A stretch of 37,550 nt of DNA from Caulobacter sp. (GTDB taxonomy: Bacteria > Pseudomonadota > Alphaproteobacteria > Caulobacterales > Caulobacteraceae): contig JAMFTA010000218.1 of the NCBI GenBank assembly GCA_026225565.1, positions 1-37,550 on the forward strand, read 5' to 3'. Below the pieces are notes generated by a model, which was not told the origin of the DNA, searched no databases, and worked only from the letters and a program-made list of their open reading frames with translations. Made by a program: the position numbers and the translations under genes. Within the stretch, counting starts at the first letter, position 1; each line of letters begins with the position of its first letter. This document shows positions 17,463 through 26,131 of the stretch, in pieces.

Positions 17463-17551
17463 GGGCGATCTAAGCTTAGAGTCACAGCGTGTCCTCTTCC
17501 CTGTTCGTCGGCCCTTTTGCCACGACACTGCGGTCGCGGGTAAGCCGTGTT

Positions 17552-20401
17552 CTATGGTTTTGACCCGACCTTAGGGGTCACTTCAAGCTTCCACGCCTTG
17601 TCGTCAGTGAAGTAGGCTTGGGCGACCTTCTGAACCTCGGGGGCCGTGATACGGCTGTAGCCGGGCAAGGTGTCACGCACAATGTCCAGGCGACGGGGAT
17701 CGCGGTCGGCGCCCATGATCCAGGTCATCCAGTATTCGTTGGTTTGCTGGGCCTTGGTCAGGGTCTCGATCCGAGGCTTTAGGGCTCGCTGTAGTTCGTC
17801 CGGGGTCGGTCCGTTGGCGCGTAGATCGGCGGCGATCTCGCGAACGGCGGTGTAGAAGCCGGCGATCTTGGCGGGAGGCGTCTCGACGCTCGCGGTGACC
17901 ACCCCATAGGTCGGAAAGACATCGGATGGGTTTGAGGTGACCGAGGGCGAATAGGTCGATCCTTCGGCGATCCGCACCCGGTCGATCAGCCGCAAAGCCA
18001 GAACCTGAGCCGCCACATTGATGACTCGCGCCCGTTGCGGGTTATCGAACAGGCCATCGGAAGACCAAGCCTGCAGGGCGATCGCCTGATCTCCCCGACC
18101 CTTGTGCATCAGATCGACCGGCGTGGCGTTCGGCGCGGGAAAGCGGATCGCCAGCATCGTCGGCGTCGGGGCCTGGGGCGCTGGACGGGAGGGCAGGGCG
18201 GCGAAGGTCAAGGCGACCTCGCGGATCACCTCGTCCACCTTCACATCGCCAACCACAGCGATCTCCAAAGGCGCCGACGCCAGGACAGGTTTCAGCAGGG
18301 CCTCCAGATCGCTCGGGGCGGCCGTTTTGACGTCTGTTTGGGTGGGCAGACCCCAGCGAGGATCGCCGGAGTGTTCCAGCCTTGAAAGTTCGCGGCCGAG
18401 CACGCCTTGGGGCGTTGCATCCAGTTGGTCGAGCTGGGTGGCGAAACCGCCCTGCACCCGTTCAAACCCCGCCGGCCGGAACCCCGGGTCGGAGACATAG
18501 GCGGCCAGGACCTGCAATTGGGTGGCGAGATCGGCGGGTCGGGTGACGCCGCCAAGCTTCAGCGCGTCGTCGGCAAGGGACAATCGGGTTCCGAACAGCC
18601 GGGATGCGAGCACCTGCTCCATATCCTCCAGGCTGATCTTGTTCAGGCCGCCAAGGATCAGCGCCTCATTGGCCCAGATCGCGGTCTTGCGATCCTTGGG
18701 CAGGCCCAGGCGGCCATCGCCAATCCCGGCCTCGACCAGCACCTGATCCTTGCGAAAGGCGGTGGGTTTGATGCTGAGGCGGACGCCATTCTTGAAGGTG
18801 ACGAAGGTGACGCCGAGATCGGCGACCTCTCGCCGGCTGGACACCTGGCCTGCGGGGCCAAAGCTTGTGTAGGGCCAGGCCTTGGCGGTCTGCATGTCGC
18901 CAGCCGCGATAGAGTCTGTGCGGGCCGTTGCGAAAGCGGCGGAGACCGCCGCCTCCCCACCCTCGATGGGATCGGGGGTGGTGAGGTTGAGGAGGGGGCC
19001 CTGGCCGCTGAAGATGGTCTTCAAGGTCGCCGACACCTGGGTCGCCGTCAGATCCTGCACGATGGTCTCGAAGCGGGAGAGATCCTCTGCTGGACTGGTG
19101 AAAACCTCGTTGTCGTCGACGGATCGGACGATTTCCTGGGCGATGTCCGGCGTCCGGCGGGTGGCGGCGCCGGCGGCGGCGGTCTGCAACTGGACGCGCA
19201 GTTCCGTAACTTCGCGATCGACTTCGGCTTGGCTGACGCCAAAGGTTTCGGCTTGGCGTTGGATATGCAGCGCCGCGACCAGCCCGGCTTTCCAAGCGCT
19301 GGGCTTGGGCGTCAATTGGATGCTGGCGACCCGGGCGCTGCGCAGCACGTCGTTGATGTTGGCGCTGGCGTTGAGGAAGGGCGCGTTGTCGCCGCGGGCC
19401 GCGCGTTCGAGCCGTCGATTGACGACGGCTATGGCCACCTGCTCGACTTCCAGCCGGCGATCCTTGGCTTCGCTTTCCGGCGTTCCTTCGAATGGCTTGA
19501 CCCAGGCGATATCGATCAGGGGATGCGCGCCGGGCAGCACGATCAACTGGCTCTGGGCGCCTCGATGCACGATCTGGCCGTAGTCAGGCTCGTGGGTTTC
19601 CGCGCCCACGCCTTTCCAGTCGGCGAACCCGCTCTTGATCCGCGCCTCGATGGCCTCAGGATCGACGTCGCCTACTACGACCAGGGTGGCGCGGTCCGGC
19701 CGGTAGTTGGCGGCGTAGTAGTCGCGGATCAGCGAGACCGGCGCGGTCTTCAGCACCTCCACCTTGCCGATGGCGAAGCGGTCGGGCGCGAGCTGACCGG
19801 GCAGCAGGAACTTCATTCGCTGTTTCAACGCCTCATAGTCTGGCGTATCGCGCAGCCGCTCCTCCGATAGCACCACTCCGCGTTCGGGGTTCATGGCGGT
19901 CTGGCTGAGGGTCAGCTCAGAAGCTGTTTCGCGCATCAGCATCAAACCCAGGTCCAAAGAGCCTTTGTCGCTCTCTGGGAGGTCCAGCATGAAGGTGGTC
20001 GCCGTAAAGCCCGTTTGGGCGTTGGTGTCCGGTCCAAAGGCCAGGCCATGCCGTTCCAGGAGCTTGATCATCTCCCCCTCGGGCACATGGGCTGAACCCT
20101 TAAAGGCCATATGCTCCAGGAAGTGGGCCAAGCCCTGCTGGTCGTCCCGCTCCTCCATTGAGCCCGATCCGATGCGAAGTCGGATCGACGTCTGATGGGC
20201 GGGGGTGTCGTTCTTCAGAATGGCGTAGCGCATTCCGTTGGCGAGCTGGCCAAATCGAACCGCCGGATCGGGCGGGATGTCGCTTTGGGTCTGCGCCCAC
20301 GCCTTCTCGTTAACGGCGGGGCGGACGGCCTGGGCCAGCGCGGCGGACGAGAGACAGGCGCCGGCGCAGGCGATCAGCGCCAGTCGAAGAAGAGGGGCCA
20401 T
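17552..20401 (-). CDS. Secreted M16-family zinc metalloprotease (PqqL-like)
   Basis: This 949-residue protein starts with a signal peptide (hydrophobic LALIACAGACLSSAALA, cleavage probably after AQA near 26). The first M16 domain has the inverted zinc motif H93-F-L-E96-H97 in LAHFLEHMAF and the third ligand E173, 76 residues after H97, in MNPERGVV. The length fits the single-chain M16 layout with four homologous modules; the second half shows no zinc motif, as expected for the inactive partner half. Such enzymes degrade peptides in the periplasm or outside the cell. It lies 75 bases downstream of hfaD on the same strand, so it may be read from the holdfast-anchor operon. Confidence 0.9.
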   Translation of the reverse strand: MAPLLRLALIACAGACLSSAALAQAVRPAVNEKAWAQTQSDIPPDPAVRFGQLANGMRYAILKNDTPAHQTSIRLRIGSGSMEERDDQQGLAHFLEHMAFKGSAHVPEGEMIKLLERHGLAFGPDTNAQTGFTATTFMLDLPESDKGSLDLGLMLMRETASELTLSQTAMNPERGVVLSEERLRDTPDYEALKQRMKFLLPGQLAPDRFAIGKVEVLKTAPVSLIRDYYAANYRPDRATLVVVGDVDPEAIEARIKSGFADWKGVGAETHEPDYGQIVHRGAQSQLIVLPGAHPLIDIAWVKPFEGTPESEAKDRRLEVEQVAIAVVNRRLERAARGDNAPFLNASANINDVLRSARVASIQLTPKPSAWKAGLVAALHIQRQAETFGVSQAEVDREVTELRVQLQTAAAGAATRRTPDIAQEIVRSVDDNEVFTSPAEDLSRFETIVQDLTATQVSATLKTIFSGQGPLLNLTTPDPIEGGEAAVSAAFATARTDSIAAGDMQTAKAWPYTSFGPAGQVSSRREVADLGVTFVTFKNGVRLSIKPTAFRKDQVLVEAGIGDGRLGLPKDRKTAIWANEALILGGLNKISLEDMEQVLASRLFGTRLSLADDALKLGGVTRPADLATQLQVLAAYVSDPGFRPAGFERVQGGFATQLDQLDATPQGVLGRELSRLEHSGDPRWGLPTQTDVKTAAPSDLEALLKPVLASAPLEIAVVGDVKVDEVIREVALTFAALPSRPAPQAPTPTMLAIRFPAPNATPVDLMHKGRGDQAIALQAWSSDGLFDNPQRARVINVAAQVLALRLIDRVRIAEGSTYSPSVTSNPSDVFPTYGVVTASVETPPAKIAGFYTAVREIAADLRANGPTPDELQRALKPRIETLTKAQQTNEYWMTWIMGADRDPRRLDIVRDTLPGYSRITAPEVQKVAQAYFTDDKAWKLEVTPKVGSKP

Positions 20402-20475
20402 GAGAACCTTAAGGGTGAACGCCAGGCGGCTGTCGACACCTATAGGGCGATCCGGGCTAAATTAAATCCCGCCGC

Positions 20476-21720
20476 TCAGCCGCCGGACTTCTGCACCATA
20501 AAGCTCGCGGTGTTGCCGATGGCGGTGGAGATGCCCGTCGCCGAATTGACGCTGCCGCCGGTGACGGTGGTGGTGGTGGAGACGCCGCCGCCGTTGGCCT
20601 GGGTGCTGGAGGCGCGGACCACGCCGTTGCAGGTGACACAGGCGTAGCCGGACACCGCATTGCCGACGCCTGTCGCCGAGCCCAGGGCGTCGCCGCCCGC
20701 CCCGCCGTTGAGATTGGCGGTGACGGTCACCGCACCCAGATTGGTCTGATCTGAGCTCATCGCCGTATAGGGGCCGGAGGAGGAGACGATGGCGGAGTTG
20801 GCGACCCCGTAGGCGCTGGCGACGGCGGAGCCCGACCAGTTATCCAGGGTGAGGGAGGCGTTTGCGTTCACCGCCTTGGTCGAAAGCTGGTCGGAGGTCA
20901 GAGCCGCCGAATAGCTATCGTTGACGACATTGATGTTGTTGGCCGTCGCGGTGGCGGCCGCTGTGGAGTCTGCGCCGTCCCCCTGGTTGACCGTGACGTT
21001 GGCCAAGGTGGCGTAGCCGTCGGCGGTTTGATTCACCGTCTGATCGACGGAGGAGGCGGTGGCGTCTGTCGTCACATTATTGGCGACGGCTGTGGCGCTG
21101 TAGCTGGCCTCGCCCGCCGAGGCGATGTTGGCGGCGGTTTCCGCGTCGGTGGTGCCGTAGTGGGTCTGGGTGGTTGAGGTGGCGACGGAGCCGTTCACCG
21201 CCTCCCAGCCCTGGGTGTTGCCGATGGCGGTGGAATCCACCGAAACCGTGGCGGCCGAGCCGCCCATGTAGGCGTAGCTCTCCGCCGTCACCCCATGATA
21301 GGCGTCGATGGTCTGGGAGGATGCGCCCGTGGTCGCCGCGCAGCAGGTTCCCGCAGTGGCGGTGTTGCCCGTGGCTGAGGTGGTGACGTAGAGCCCCGTG
21401 CCGCTATCCCCGGCGACCGACAGGTTGCTCTTGCCGTGGACCTCGGCGTTCAGTTCCTGCACGCCCTGATAGTTCATGGCCGAGCCCGATCCAACGGCCG
21501 TGGCGCTGTTGCCGACAGCGGTCGACGCGGCGCTGGTTCCATTGGGCGCCTCATCGACGGTCAGGGTCTGCTGGGCGAAGACGTCGCCGAGCTGCACCTG
21601 ATTGACGATCGACTGATTGTCCTGCGCTGAGGCGCGGGACGCGATGGCGTCAGTAGCGACCGCGCACAGCAGGATCGCGGCCAGCATTCCAGCGGGAAGG
21701 ATCGTCGCGGGTTTGTCCAT
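20476..21720 (-). CDS. hfaD: Holdfast-anchor protein HfaD, repetitive amyloid-like surface protein
   Basis: This exported, low-complexity protein of about 414 residues is rich in Ala, Thr, Ser, Asn and Gly, with almost no Lys or Arg. After a signal peptide ending near ASRASAQ it shows many imperfect repeats built from A-T-A-V/I-G-N (or A-N-N) and Q-T/x-N. Examples are STAVGNSATAVG, STAIGNTQG, TAVANNVT, ATANNINV, SDQTNLG and STAIGNTA. This resembles the beta-arcade repeats of curli-like fibres. Position after the CsgG-like hfaB fits HfaD, which with HfaA anchors the holdfast polysaccharide to the cell. The start is uncertain (21741, 21720 or 21687); every option overlaps the end of hfaB. Confidence 0.82.
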   Translation of the reverse strand: MDKPATILPAGMLAAILLCAVATDAIASRASAQDNQSIVNQVQLGDVFAQQTLTVDEAPNGTSAASTAVGNSATAVGSGSAMNYQGVQELNAEVHGKSNLSVAGDSGTGLYVTTSATGNTATAGTCCAATTGASSQTIDAYHGVTAESYAYMGGSAATVSVDSTAIGNTQGWEAVNGSVATSTTQTHYGTTDAETAANIASAGEASYSATAVANNVTTDATASSVDQTVNQTADGYATLANVTVNQGDGADSTAAATATANNINVVNDSYSAALTSDQLSTKAVNANASLTLDNWSGSAVASAYGVANSAIVSSSGPYTAMSSDQTNLGAVTVTANLNGGAGGDALGSATGVGNAVSGYACVTCNGVVRASSTQANGGGVSTTTTVTGGSVNSATGISTAIGNTASFMVQKSGG

Positions 21721-22693
21721 TGTTGCGGTCCAGATTGTCATAGGCGGGGGTGAATCCCCCCGAGACGCCGGTAGCGCCGAGGGGGTCGGTTCCCATGCAG
21801 GCGCTGGGGCCGGGCGCGCCGTAGAGGTTGGCCACCATCTCCACCATCGCCCGCTCGATCACCGAGCGCACGGCCAGCTGTACGGGTTCCAGCCCGCCTT
21901 CGCCGGCGGAGATGTCGATCACATTGGTGCCGAAGAACTTGAAAAAGCCGGCGCCGATCTGGCGGCCGATGATCTGCTTTTGGTAGGATTGCACATCCAC
22001 CACCTCCTGGGTCTTGGTCTCCACCAGGCGCAGATCCAGGGCGACATTCATCACATAGAGCTGGCCGGTGGCTTCGCCGGAACCCTTGGTGGCGGTCTGC
22101 TTGCCGCCGGCGATATCGAGGCCGGTGGAGCGGATATTGTAGTTCAGCTCGGTGACGCCGCCGACCAGGTAGAAGTCCGAGCCTGGGATCTGTCCCGCCA
22201 GAATCTTGCGGTAGGGACCGGCAGCGCCGGCGGGGCCGCCGGCCTGGGGCTGGTCTGAGATCAATTTGTTGTTGGCGTACTTCAGCTCCATTTCGGAAAC
22301 CGAGGTGTCATAGCGCTCGACCAGGGGCACGCCGGCCTTGGCCAGGGCCGAGATGGCCATGAGCGACGCGCCCTGGGTGATCTCGCGGCCGCCATTGTCT
22401 TCCGCCTTGCCGGTGTAGTCGGCGATGCGGCCGACGGCGATGCGGGGCGCATGGACGCCGTAGTGCTGAGCGTAGGAGGCCAGGCAAACCAGGGCGGCGG
22501 AATAGGGGGTGCCGTTGGCGGTCACCGGCGCATCGCCGATGGGATGGGCATAGAGGCCGCTCGGTCCGGCGACCGGCGACAGGCAGCCGGTCAAGCCGAC
22601 GGAGACAGCGCTCAGCAAGGCCGCCACGCGGAACGAGGGTCGCGACATGGCCAAAACGAGCGTGCGGTGCGCTGTGCGCCTATTGGCCGCCAT
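21650..22693 (-). CDS. hfaB: Holdfast-anchor outer-membrane lipoprotein HfaB (CsgG-like)
   Basis: HfaB is a CsgG-type outer-membrane lipoprotein that is expected to form the secretion pore for HfaA and HfaD. The lipobox is LTGC, with lipidated Cys 37 when counted from ATG 22693. The body matches CsgG: an early IAVGRIADYTGK segment, GASLMAISALAKAGVPLVERYD, YLVGGVTELNYNI, GQLYVMNVALDLRLVETKTQEVVD and a QKQIIGRQIGAGFFKFFG region. ATG 22693 follows GGAAGG and overlaps the hfaA stop by 14 bases. ATG 22648 would give a shorter, more usual signal peptide but has no SD. A C-terminal extension after AMVEMVANLYG is polar and probably disordered. Confidence 0.88.
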   Translation of the reverse strand: MAANRRTAHRTLVLAMSRPSFRVAALLSAVSVGLTGCLSPVAGPSGLYAHPIGDAPVTANGTPYSAALVCLASYAQHYGVHAPRIAVGRIADYTGKAEDNGGREITQGASLMAISALAKAGVPLVERYDTSVSEMELKYANNKLISDQPQAGGPAGAAGPYRKILAGQIPGSDFYLVGGVTELNYNIRSTGLDIAGGKQTATKGSGEATGQLYVMNVALDLRLVETKTQEVVDVQSYQKQIIGRQIGAGFFKFFGTNVIDISAGEGGLEPVQLAVRSVIERAMVEMVANLYGAPGPSACMGTDPLGATGVSGGFTPAYDNLDRNNGQTRDDPSRWNAGRDPAVRGRY

Positions 22694-23153
22694 CGAGATT
22701 GACCTTCCCGTTTAGAACCGTAGTGGCGGAAATCGCCCCGGTGTTGGTCTGCGTCGAGTTGACGATGACGGTGTTGTAGGAGCCGCTCACCTGGACATTG
22801 AGATTGTTGCCGATCGCCGTCGCCGATCCGTAGGACGAGCTGGAACCGGATGAGCTTGAACCCGCGCCAGACGTCGTGCTGGAGGCGCCGAGGCTGGTGA
22901 GATTCGAGAAGATGCTGCCTGAAGATGTTTGGGCGACCCCGTCGACGATGGTCAGGTTGCCGTTCGCATCTCGGGTGGAGACGTTCACCGGGCTCTCAAG
23001 CCCGCTCGCGCCGCTGCCATAGCCCTTGCTGAAGGCGGCCATCGAACTGGAAGCAGACTGGGCCGCCGCAGTTCCAACGAAGGCACAGGTCAGCACGCCG
23101 CCGGCGGCGAGGCGAAAGACCCGTTGGCGCGTGCGGCGCATGTGGCGTTCCAT
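22680..23153 (-). CDS. hfaA: Holdfast-anchor protein HfaA (curlin-like)
   Basis: This small exported protein of 157 residues is the first gene of the hfa block. The signal peptide has a basic start (MERHMRRTRQR), a hydrophobic core and likely cleavage after GTAAA. The mature part is Ser/Gly/Thr/Asn-rich, with a serine-rich spacer (SGAGSSSSGSSSSYG) and a curlin-like segment ATAIGNNLNVQVSGSYNTVIVNSTQTNTG. HfaA of Caulobacter is described as an amyloid-like subunit holding the holdfast at the cell pole. The start at 23153 is chosen because GAGGATACTT precedes it; ATG 23141 is also possible. Confidence 0.83.
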   Translation of the reverse strand: MERHMRRTRQRVFRLAAGGVLTCAFVGTAAAQSASSSMAAFSKGYGSGASGLESPVNVSTRDANGNLTIVDGVAQTSSGSIFSNLTSLGASSTTSGAGSSSSGSSSSYGSATAIGNNLNVQVSGSYNTVIVNSTQTNTGAISATTVLNGKVNLDGGQ

Positions 23154-23275
23154 AAGTATCCTCGCACCGGCGAAGCTTGACGGCGTCGACAAACCCGCGC
23201 CAACAGGGCGTGATCGGGCAGGGATCGAAACGCGGTTCGTTCCCCAGCCCACAATGGTCGGATGAGGTCACTCAA

Positions 23276-23292
23276 GCGTTAACGCTAACGCC
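23276..23292. promoter_or_regulatory. Palindrome and tandem hexamer upstream of hfaA
   Basis: In the 226-base divergent region between hfaA and the rhomboid gene lies the 10-bp palindrome GCGTTAACGC (23276-23285). Read on the hfaA strand, the same site is GCGTTA-GCGTTA-ACGC, a tandem repeat of a hexamer joined to the palindrome. The sites contain TTAA and TTAG half-sites of the kind CtrA recognises, but the spacing is not the standard TTAA-N7-TTAA. A regulator-binding role is inferred. Confidence 0.4.
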
Positions 23293-23379
23293 GGTGGCCT
23301 AAAGATGCGTCGATTTCGCGGGCGAATAGTGCTTCCTCAGACCGAGGGCGCCTCGAAGGTCGATTACAAAGGAGCCGCC

Positions 23380-24159
23380 GTGGAGCAGCACGAGACGCAG
23401 GCTGGTCGGACGCCCGTCGGGCCCTGGTCTGACCTCAAGGCGATGGAGCCCCGTAAGGAGCCCTTGTCGCGCGCGCCTTGGCCGCCGCTGGTGGTCGCCG
23501 CCGTGCTCGTCGCCATCTATGGATGGCAGGTCTATAGCGGCGATGCGGCGGCTTGCGCGGCGGGACTGCCCAGCGCGGAATGCGCGCGGTTCGGATTTTC
23601 ACCCGATCAGCTCGACGCCGGGCGGTGGACGGGGCTGTTCACCGCGCTTTTCATGCATGGAAGCTGGGGGCACGTCCTGTTCAACGGCGTGTTCGCCCTG
23701 GCCTTTGGCGCGCCGGTGGCCCAGCTCTTTGGCTTGCGGCTGGGCGGCGTTCTGGCCTTCTTTGGGTTTTTCCTGCTGTGCGGCCTGGCGGGAAACCTCG
23801 GCTACGCTCTGGTGCATCCCCATGGGACTGTCCCCTTGATCGGGGCGTCCGGGGCGATCGCCGGCTTCATGGGGGCGGCGTCGCGCCTGCTCGATCGAAG
23901 GCGGCCTGAGGGCGGCTTTGCCGGCCTGGCCCCGTTCACCAGCCGCACCGTGGTGGCGATAGCGGCGGCGTGGGTGACCCTGAACTTGACCGTCGGCGTT
24001 TTTGGCCTCGACATCGGATTTGGAACGGGCGGGCAACCGATCGCTTGGGAGGCTCATCTATTCGGCTATGCCGCCGGCTTGTTGCTGATCGGGCCGTTCG
24101 CCCGCGTTTTTTCGCCGCGACCGCCGCCGCCCGCCACGCTGGGCCCAGACCGAATGTAG
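23380..24159 (+). CDS. Rhomboid-family intramembrane serine protease
   Basis: This multi-pass inner-membrane protein of 259 residues cleaves other membrane proteins within the bilayer. It has the rhomboid signature: HGSWGHVLFN with H98 and the oxyanion Asn N102, the nucleophile S157 in GASGAIAGFMG, and the catalytic H226 in WEAHLFGYAAGLL. About six membrane helices are visible. I chose GTG 23380 because AAAGGAG stands five bases before it; in-frame ATGs at 23305 and 23443 lack an equally good site. It is divergent from hfaA. The substrate is unknown. Confidence 0.9.
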   Translation: MEQHETQAGRTPVGPWSDLKAMEPRKEPLSRAPWPPLVVAAVLVAIYGWQVYSGDAAACAAGLPSAECARFGFSPDQLDAGRWTGLFTALFMHGSWGHVLFNGVFALAFGAPVAQLFGLRLGGVLAFFGFFLLCGLAGNLGYALVHPHGTVPLIGASGAIAGFMGAASRLLDRRRPEGGFAGLAPFTSRTVVAIAAAWVTLNLTVGVFGLDIGFGTGGQPIAWEAHLFGYAAGLLLIGPFARVFSPRPPPPATLGPDRM

Positions 24160-24243
24160 GCGAAACGACCGACAGCTTTGCCGCGCGGCATCGGCTGGCG
24201 TAGAGTGGTTTTGGCGTAGTGCGCCGCCACATCTGAGGCTTCC

Positions 24244-24615
24244 ATGACCACCATTTTGAACGTCCTTTGGCTGATCTTCGGCGGCTGGATATCCGGTCTG
24301 CTGTGGACCCTGGCCGGCTGTGTTTTGGCGATCACTGTTATCGGACTTCCTTGGACGCCCAGCGCCTTTCGAATGGCGTCATTCTCCTTTTGGCCGTTCG
24401 GTCGCCACGTGGTGGATAAGCCCAGCGGCCAAGATGTCAGCCTGATCCTCAATATCCTTTGGCTGGTGTTCGCAGGCTGGTGGCTGGCCCTGCATCACCT
24501 GGTCCTGGCGGTGATGCTCGCGGTGACCATCATCGGCATCCCCTTCGCGTTTCAGCATTTGAAGCTGGCCGTCATCTCGCTGGCCCCGGTGGGAAAGATG
24601 GTGGTTGAGGTCTGA
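24244..24615 (+). CDS. yccF: YccF-family inner-membrane protein
   Basis: This 123-residue protein is made of two similar halves, each a hydrophobic hairpin: ILNVLWLIFGGWISGLLWTLAGCVLAITVIGLPW near the start, and ILNILWLVFAGWWLALHHLVLAVMLAVTIIGIPF in the second half. The repeated N-x-L-W-L-x-F-x-G-W and T-I/V-I-G-I/L-P patterns define the YccF family (DUF307), small inner-membrane proteins without an assigned role. It is likely transcribed alone or with the following transporter, 72 bases away. Confidence 0.87.
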   Translation: MTTILNVLWLIFGGWISGLLWTLAGCVLAITVIGLPWTPSAFRMASFSFWPFGRHVVDKPSGQDVSLILNILWLVFAGWWLALHHLVLAVMLAVTIIGIPFAFQHLKLAVISLAPVGKMVVEV

Positions 24616-24687
24616 TCGCTCGACCAACTCCCCTGGCCGACCTGAAAACGCGTCGCTAAGCCATGAACTCCGGCGAGGACGCCAAGC

Positions 24688-26124
24688 GTGACCTTAGGCG
24701 CTGATCAGGCTTGCGACGCGGCTATCGCCCACGGGCGCGAGGCGGCGCTGACCGCAAAGCATTCAAACTTCATCCTGCTCGCAACCATCCTGGCGTCGAG
24801 CTTGGCCTTTATCGACGGCTCGGTGGTGAATGTGGGATTGCCGGCCATCGGCAAGAGCCTGCACGGAAGCGCCGAGGACCTGCAGTGGCTGGTGAACGCC
24901 TACCTCTTGCCGCTCAGCGCCTTGCTGCTGATGGGCGGGGCCTTGGGAGATCGTTTCGGTCGCCGGCGTCTTCTCATCGTCGGCACAGGCGTGTTCGCCC
25001 TGACCTCGGTGGGCTGCGCCTTGGCTCCGAGCTTGTCTTGGCTGCTGGCGGTTCGGGGCTTGCAGGGGGTGGGGGCGGCCATGCTCATGCCCAATAGTTT
25101 GGCGATCCTCGGGGGCGCCTTTTCCGGCAGCGCGCGGGGCAAGGCCATCGGCACGTGGGCCGCCACCGGCGCCATGACCGGCGCCGTGGGACCGGTGCTG
25201 GGCGGTTGGCTGATCGACAGCGTCGGCTGGCGGGCCATCTTCCTAGTCAACATACCCCTGGCCTTGGGCGCCATCGGGCTTGCCCTGCGCTACATCGCCG
25301 ATGAAGCTCAAGACGGCCCGCGCGCATCCCTGGATTTGGCCGGCGGCGCCTTGGCGACCCTGGCCCTTGGCGGACTGACCTGGGGATTGACGGTGGGCTC
25401 GGGCGCCCAGGGCTGGACGACCCCTGCATGGATCGCGGTCCTCGCCGGCGCGGGCCTGGCTCTGGCCTTCATCGGGGTGGAAAGGCGGCGCGGCGATCGC
25501 GCCATGATGCCCCTGGCCCTGTTCGGTTCGCGTAGCTTTGTCGGGCTGACGCTTTTGACTCTTTTGCTCTACGGGGCTTTGGGCGGTCTATTGGTGCTCT
25601 TGCCCTATATGCTCATCCAGGCGGCGGGCTATTCGGCGACGGCGGCCGGCGCCGCCCTCTTGCCGCTGCCTCTGGTCATCGCCTTGACCTCCCCGCTCAT
25701 GGGCGGGGTGTCGGCGCGGATCGGCGCGCGCTGGCCGCTCACCCTTGGGCCGTTGATCGTCGCGGGGGGCTTGTTGCTGACCCTGAGAATTGGCCAAGGC
25801 AGCGGCTATTGGACGACGGTCCTGCCCGCGCTCCTGGTCATTTCCTTGGGGATGGCCGGGGCCGTAGCCCCGCTCACCACGGCGGTGCTCACCTCGGTCG
25901 ATCCGCGCCACACGGGATCTGCGTCCGGCTTCAATAGCGCCATAGCCAGAAGCGGCGGCCTGATGGCGACCGCCCTCCTGGGCGTCGTGCTGGCCAGCAG
26001 AGGCGCAGCCCTGATGGACCGATTTCATTGGGCGGCGGCGGTCGGGGCCCTTGCAGCCGCTTGCTCCGGGCTCAGCGCGTTTGCCCTGATTCCGGGCTCC
26101 AAGGGTCCGACCGCCGCGCGATAG
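24688..26124 (+). CDS. DHA2-family (EmrB/QacA-like) MFS drug exporter
   Basis: This 478-residue inner-membrane proton-drug antiporter has about 14 predicted helices. Diagnostic motifs are FIDGSVVNVGLPAIG in helix 1, motif A GALGDRFGRRRLL after helix 2, and the antiporter motif C GAVGPVLGGWLID in helix 5. The family exports toxic compounds or metabolites; the substrate cannot be read from sequence. The start is GTG at 24688 with a GAGG about ten bases upstream. No regulator gene lies next to it. It is convergent with the DUF2171 gene, with seven bases between the two stops. Confidence 0.9.
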   Translation: MTLGADQACDAAIAHGREAALTAKHSNFILLATILASSLAFIDGSVVNVGLPAIGKSLHGSAEDLQWLVNAYLLPLSALLLMGGALGDRFGRRRLLIVGTGVFALTSVGCALAPSLSWLLAVRGLQGVGAAMLMPNSLAILGGAFSGSARGKAIGTWAATGAMTGAVGPVLGGWLIDSVGWRAIFLVNIPLALGAIGLALRYIADEAQDGPRASLDLAGGALATLALGGLTWGLTVGSGAQGWTTPAWIAVLAGAGLALAFIGVERRRGDRAMMPLALFGSRSFVGLTLLTLLLYGALGGLLVLLPYMLIQAAGYSATAAGAALLPLPLVIALTSPLMGGVSARIGARWPLTLGPLIVAGGLLLTLRIGQGSGYWTTVLPALLVISLGMAGAVAPLTTAVLTSVDPRHTGSASGFNSAIARSGGLMATALLGVVLASRGAALMDRFHWAAAVGALAAACSGLSAFALIPGSKGPTAAR

Positions 26125-26131
26125 ACGCCAG

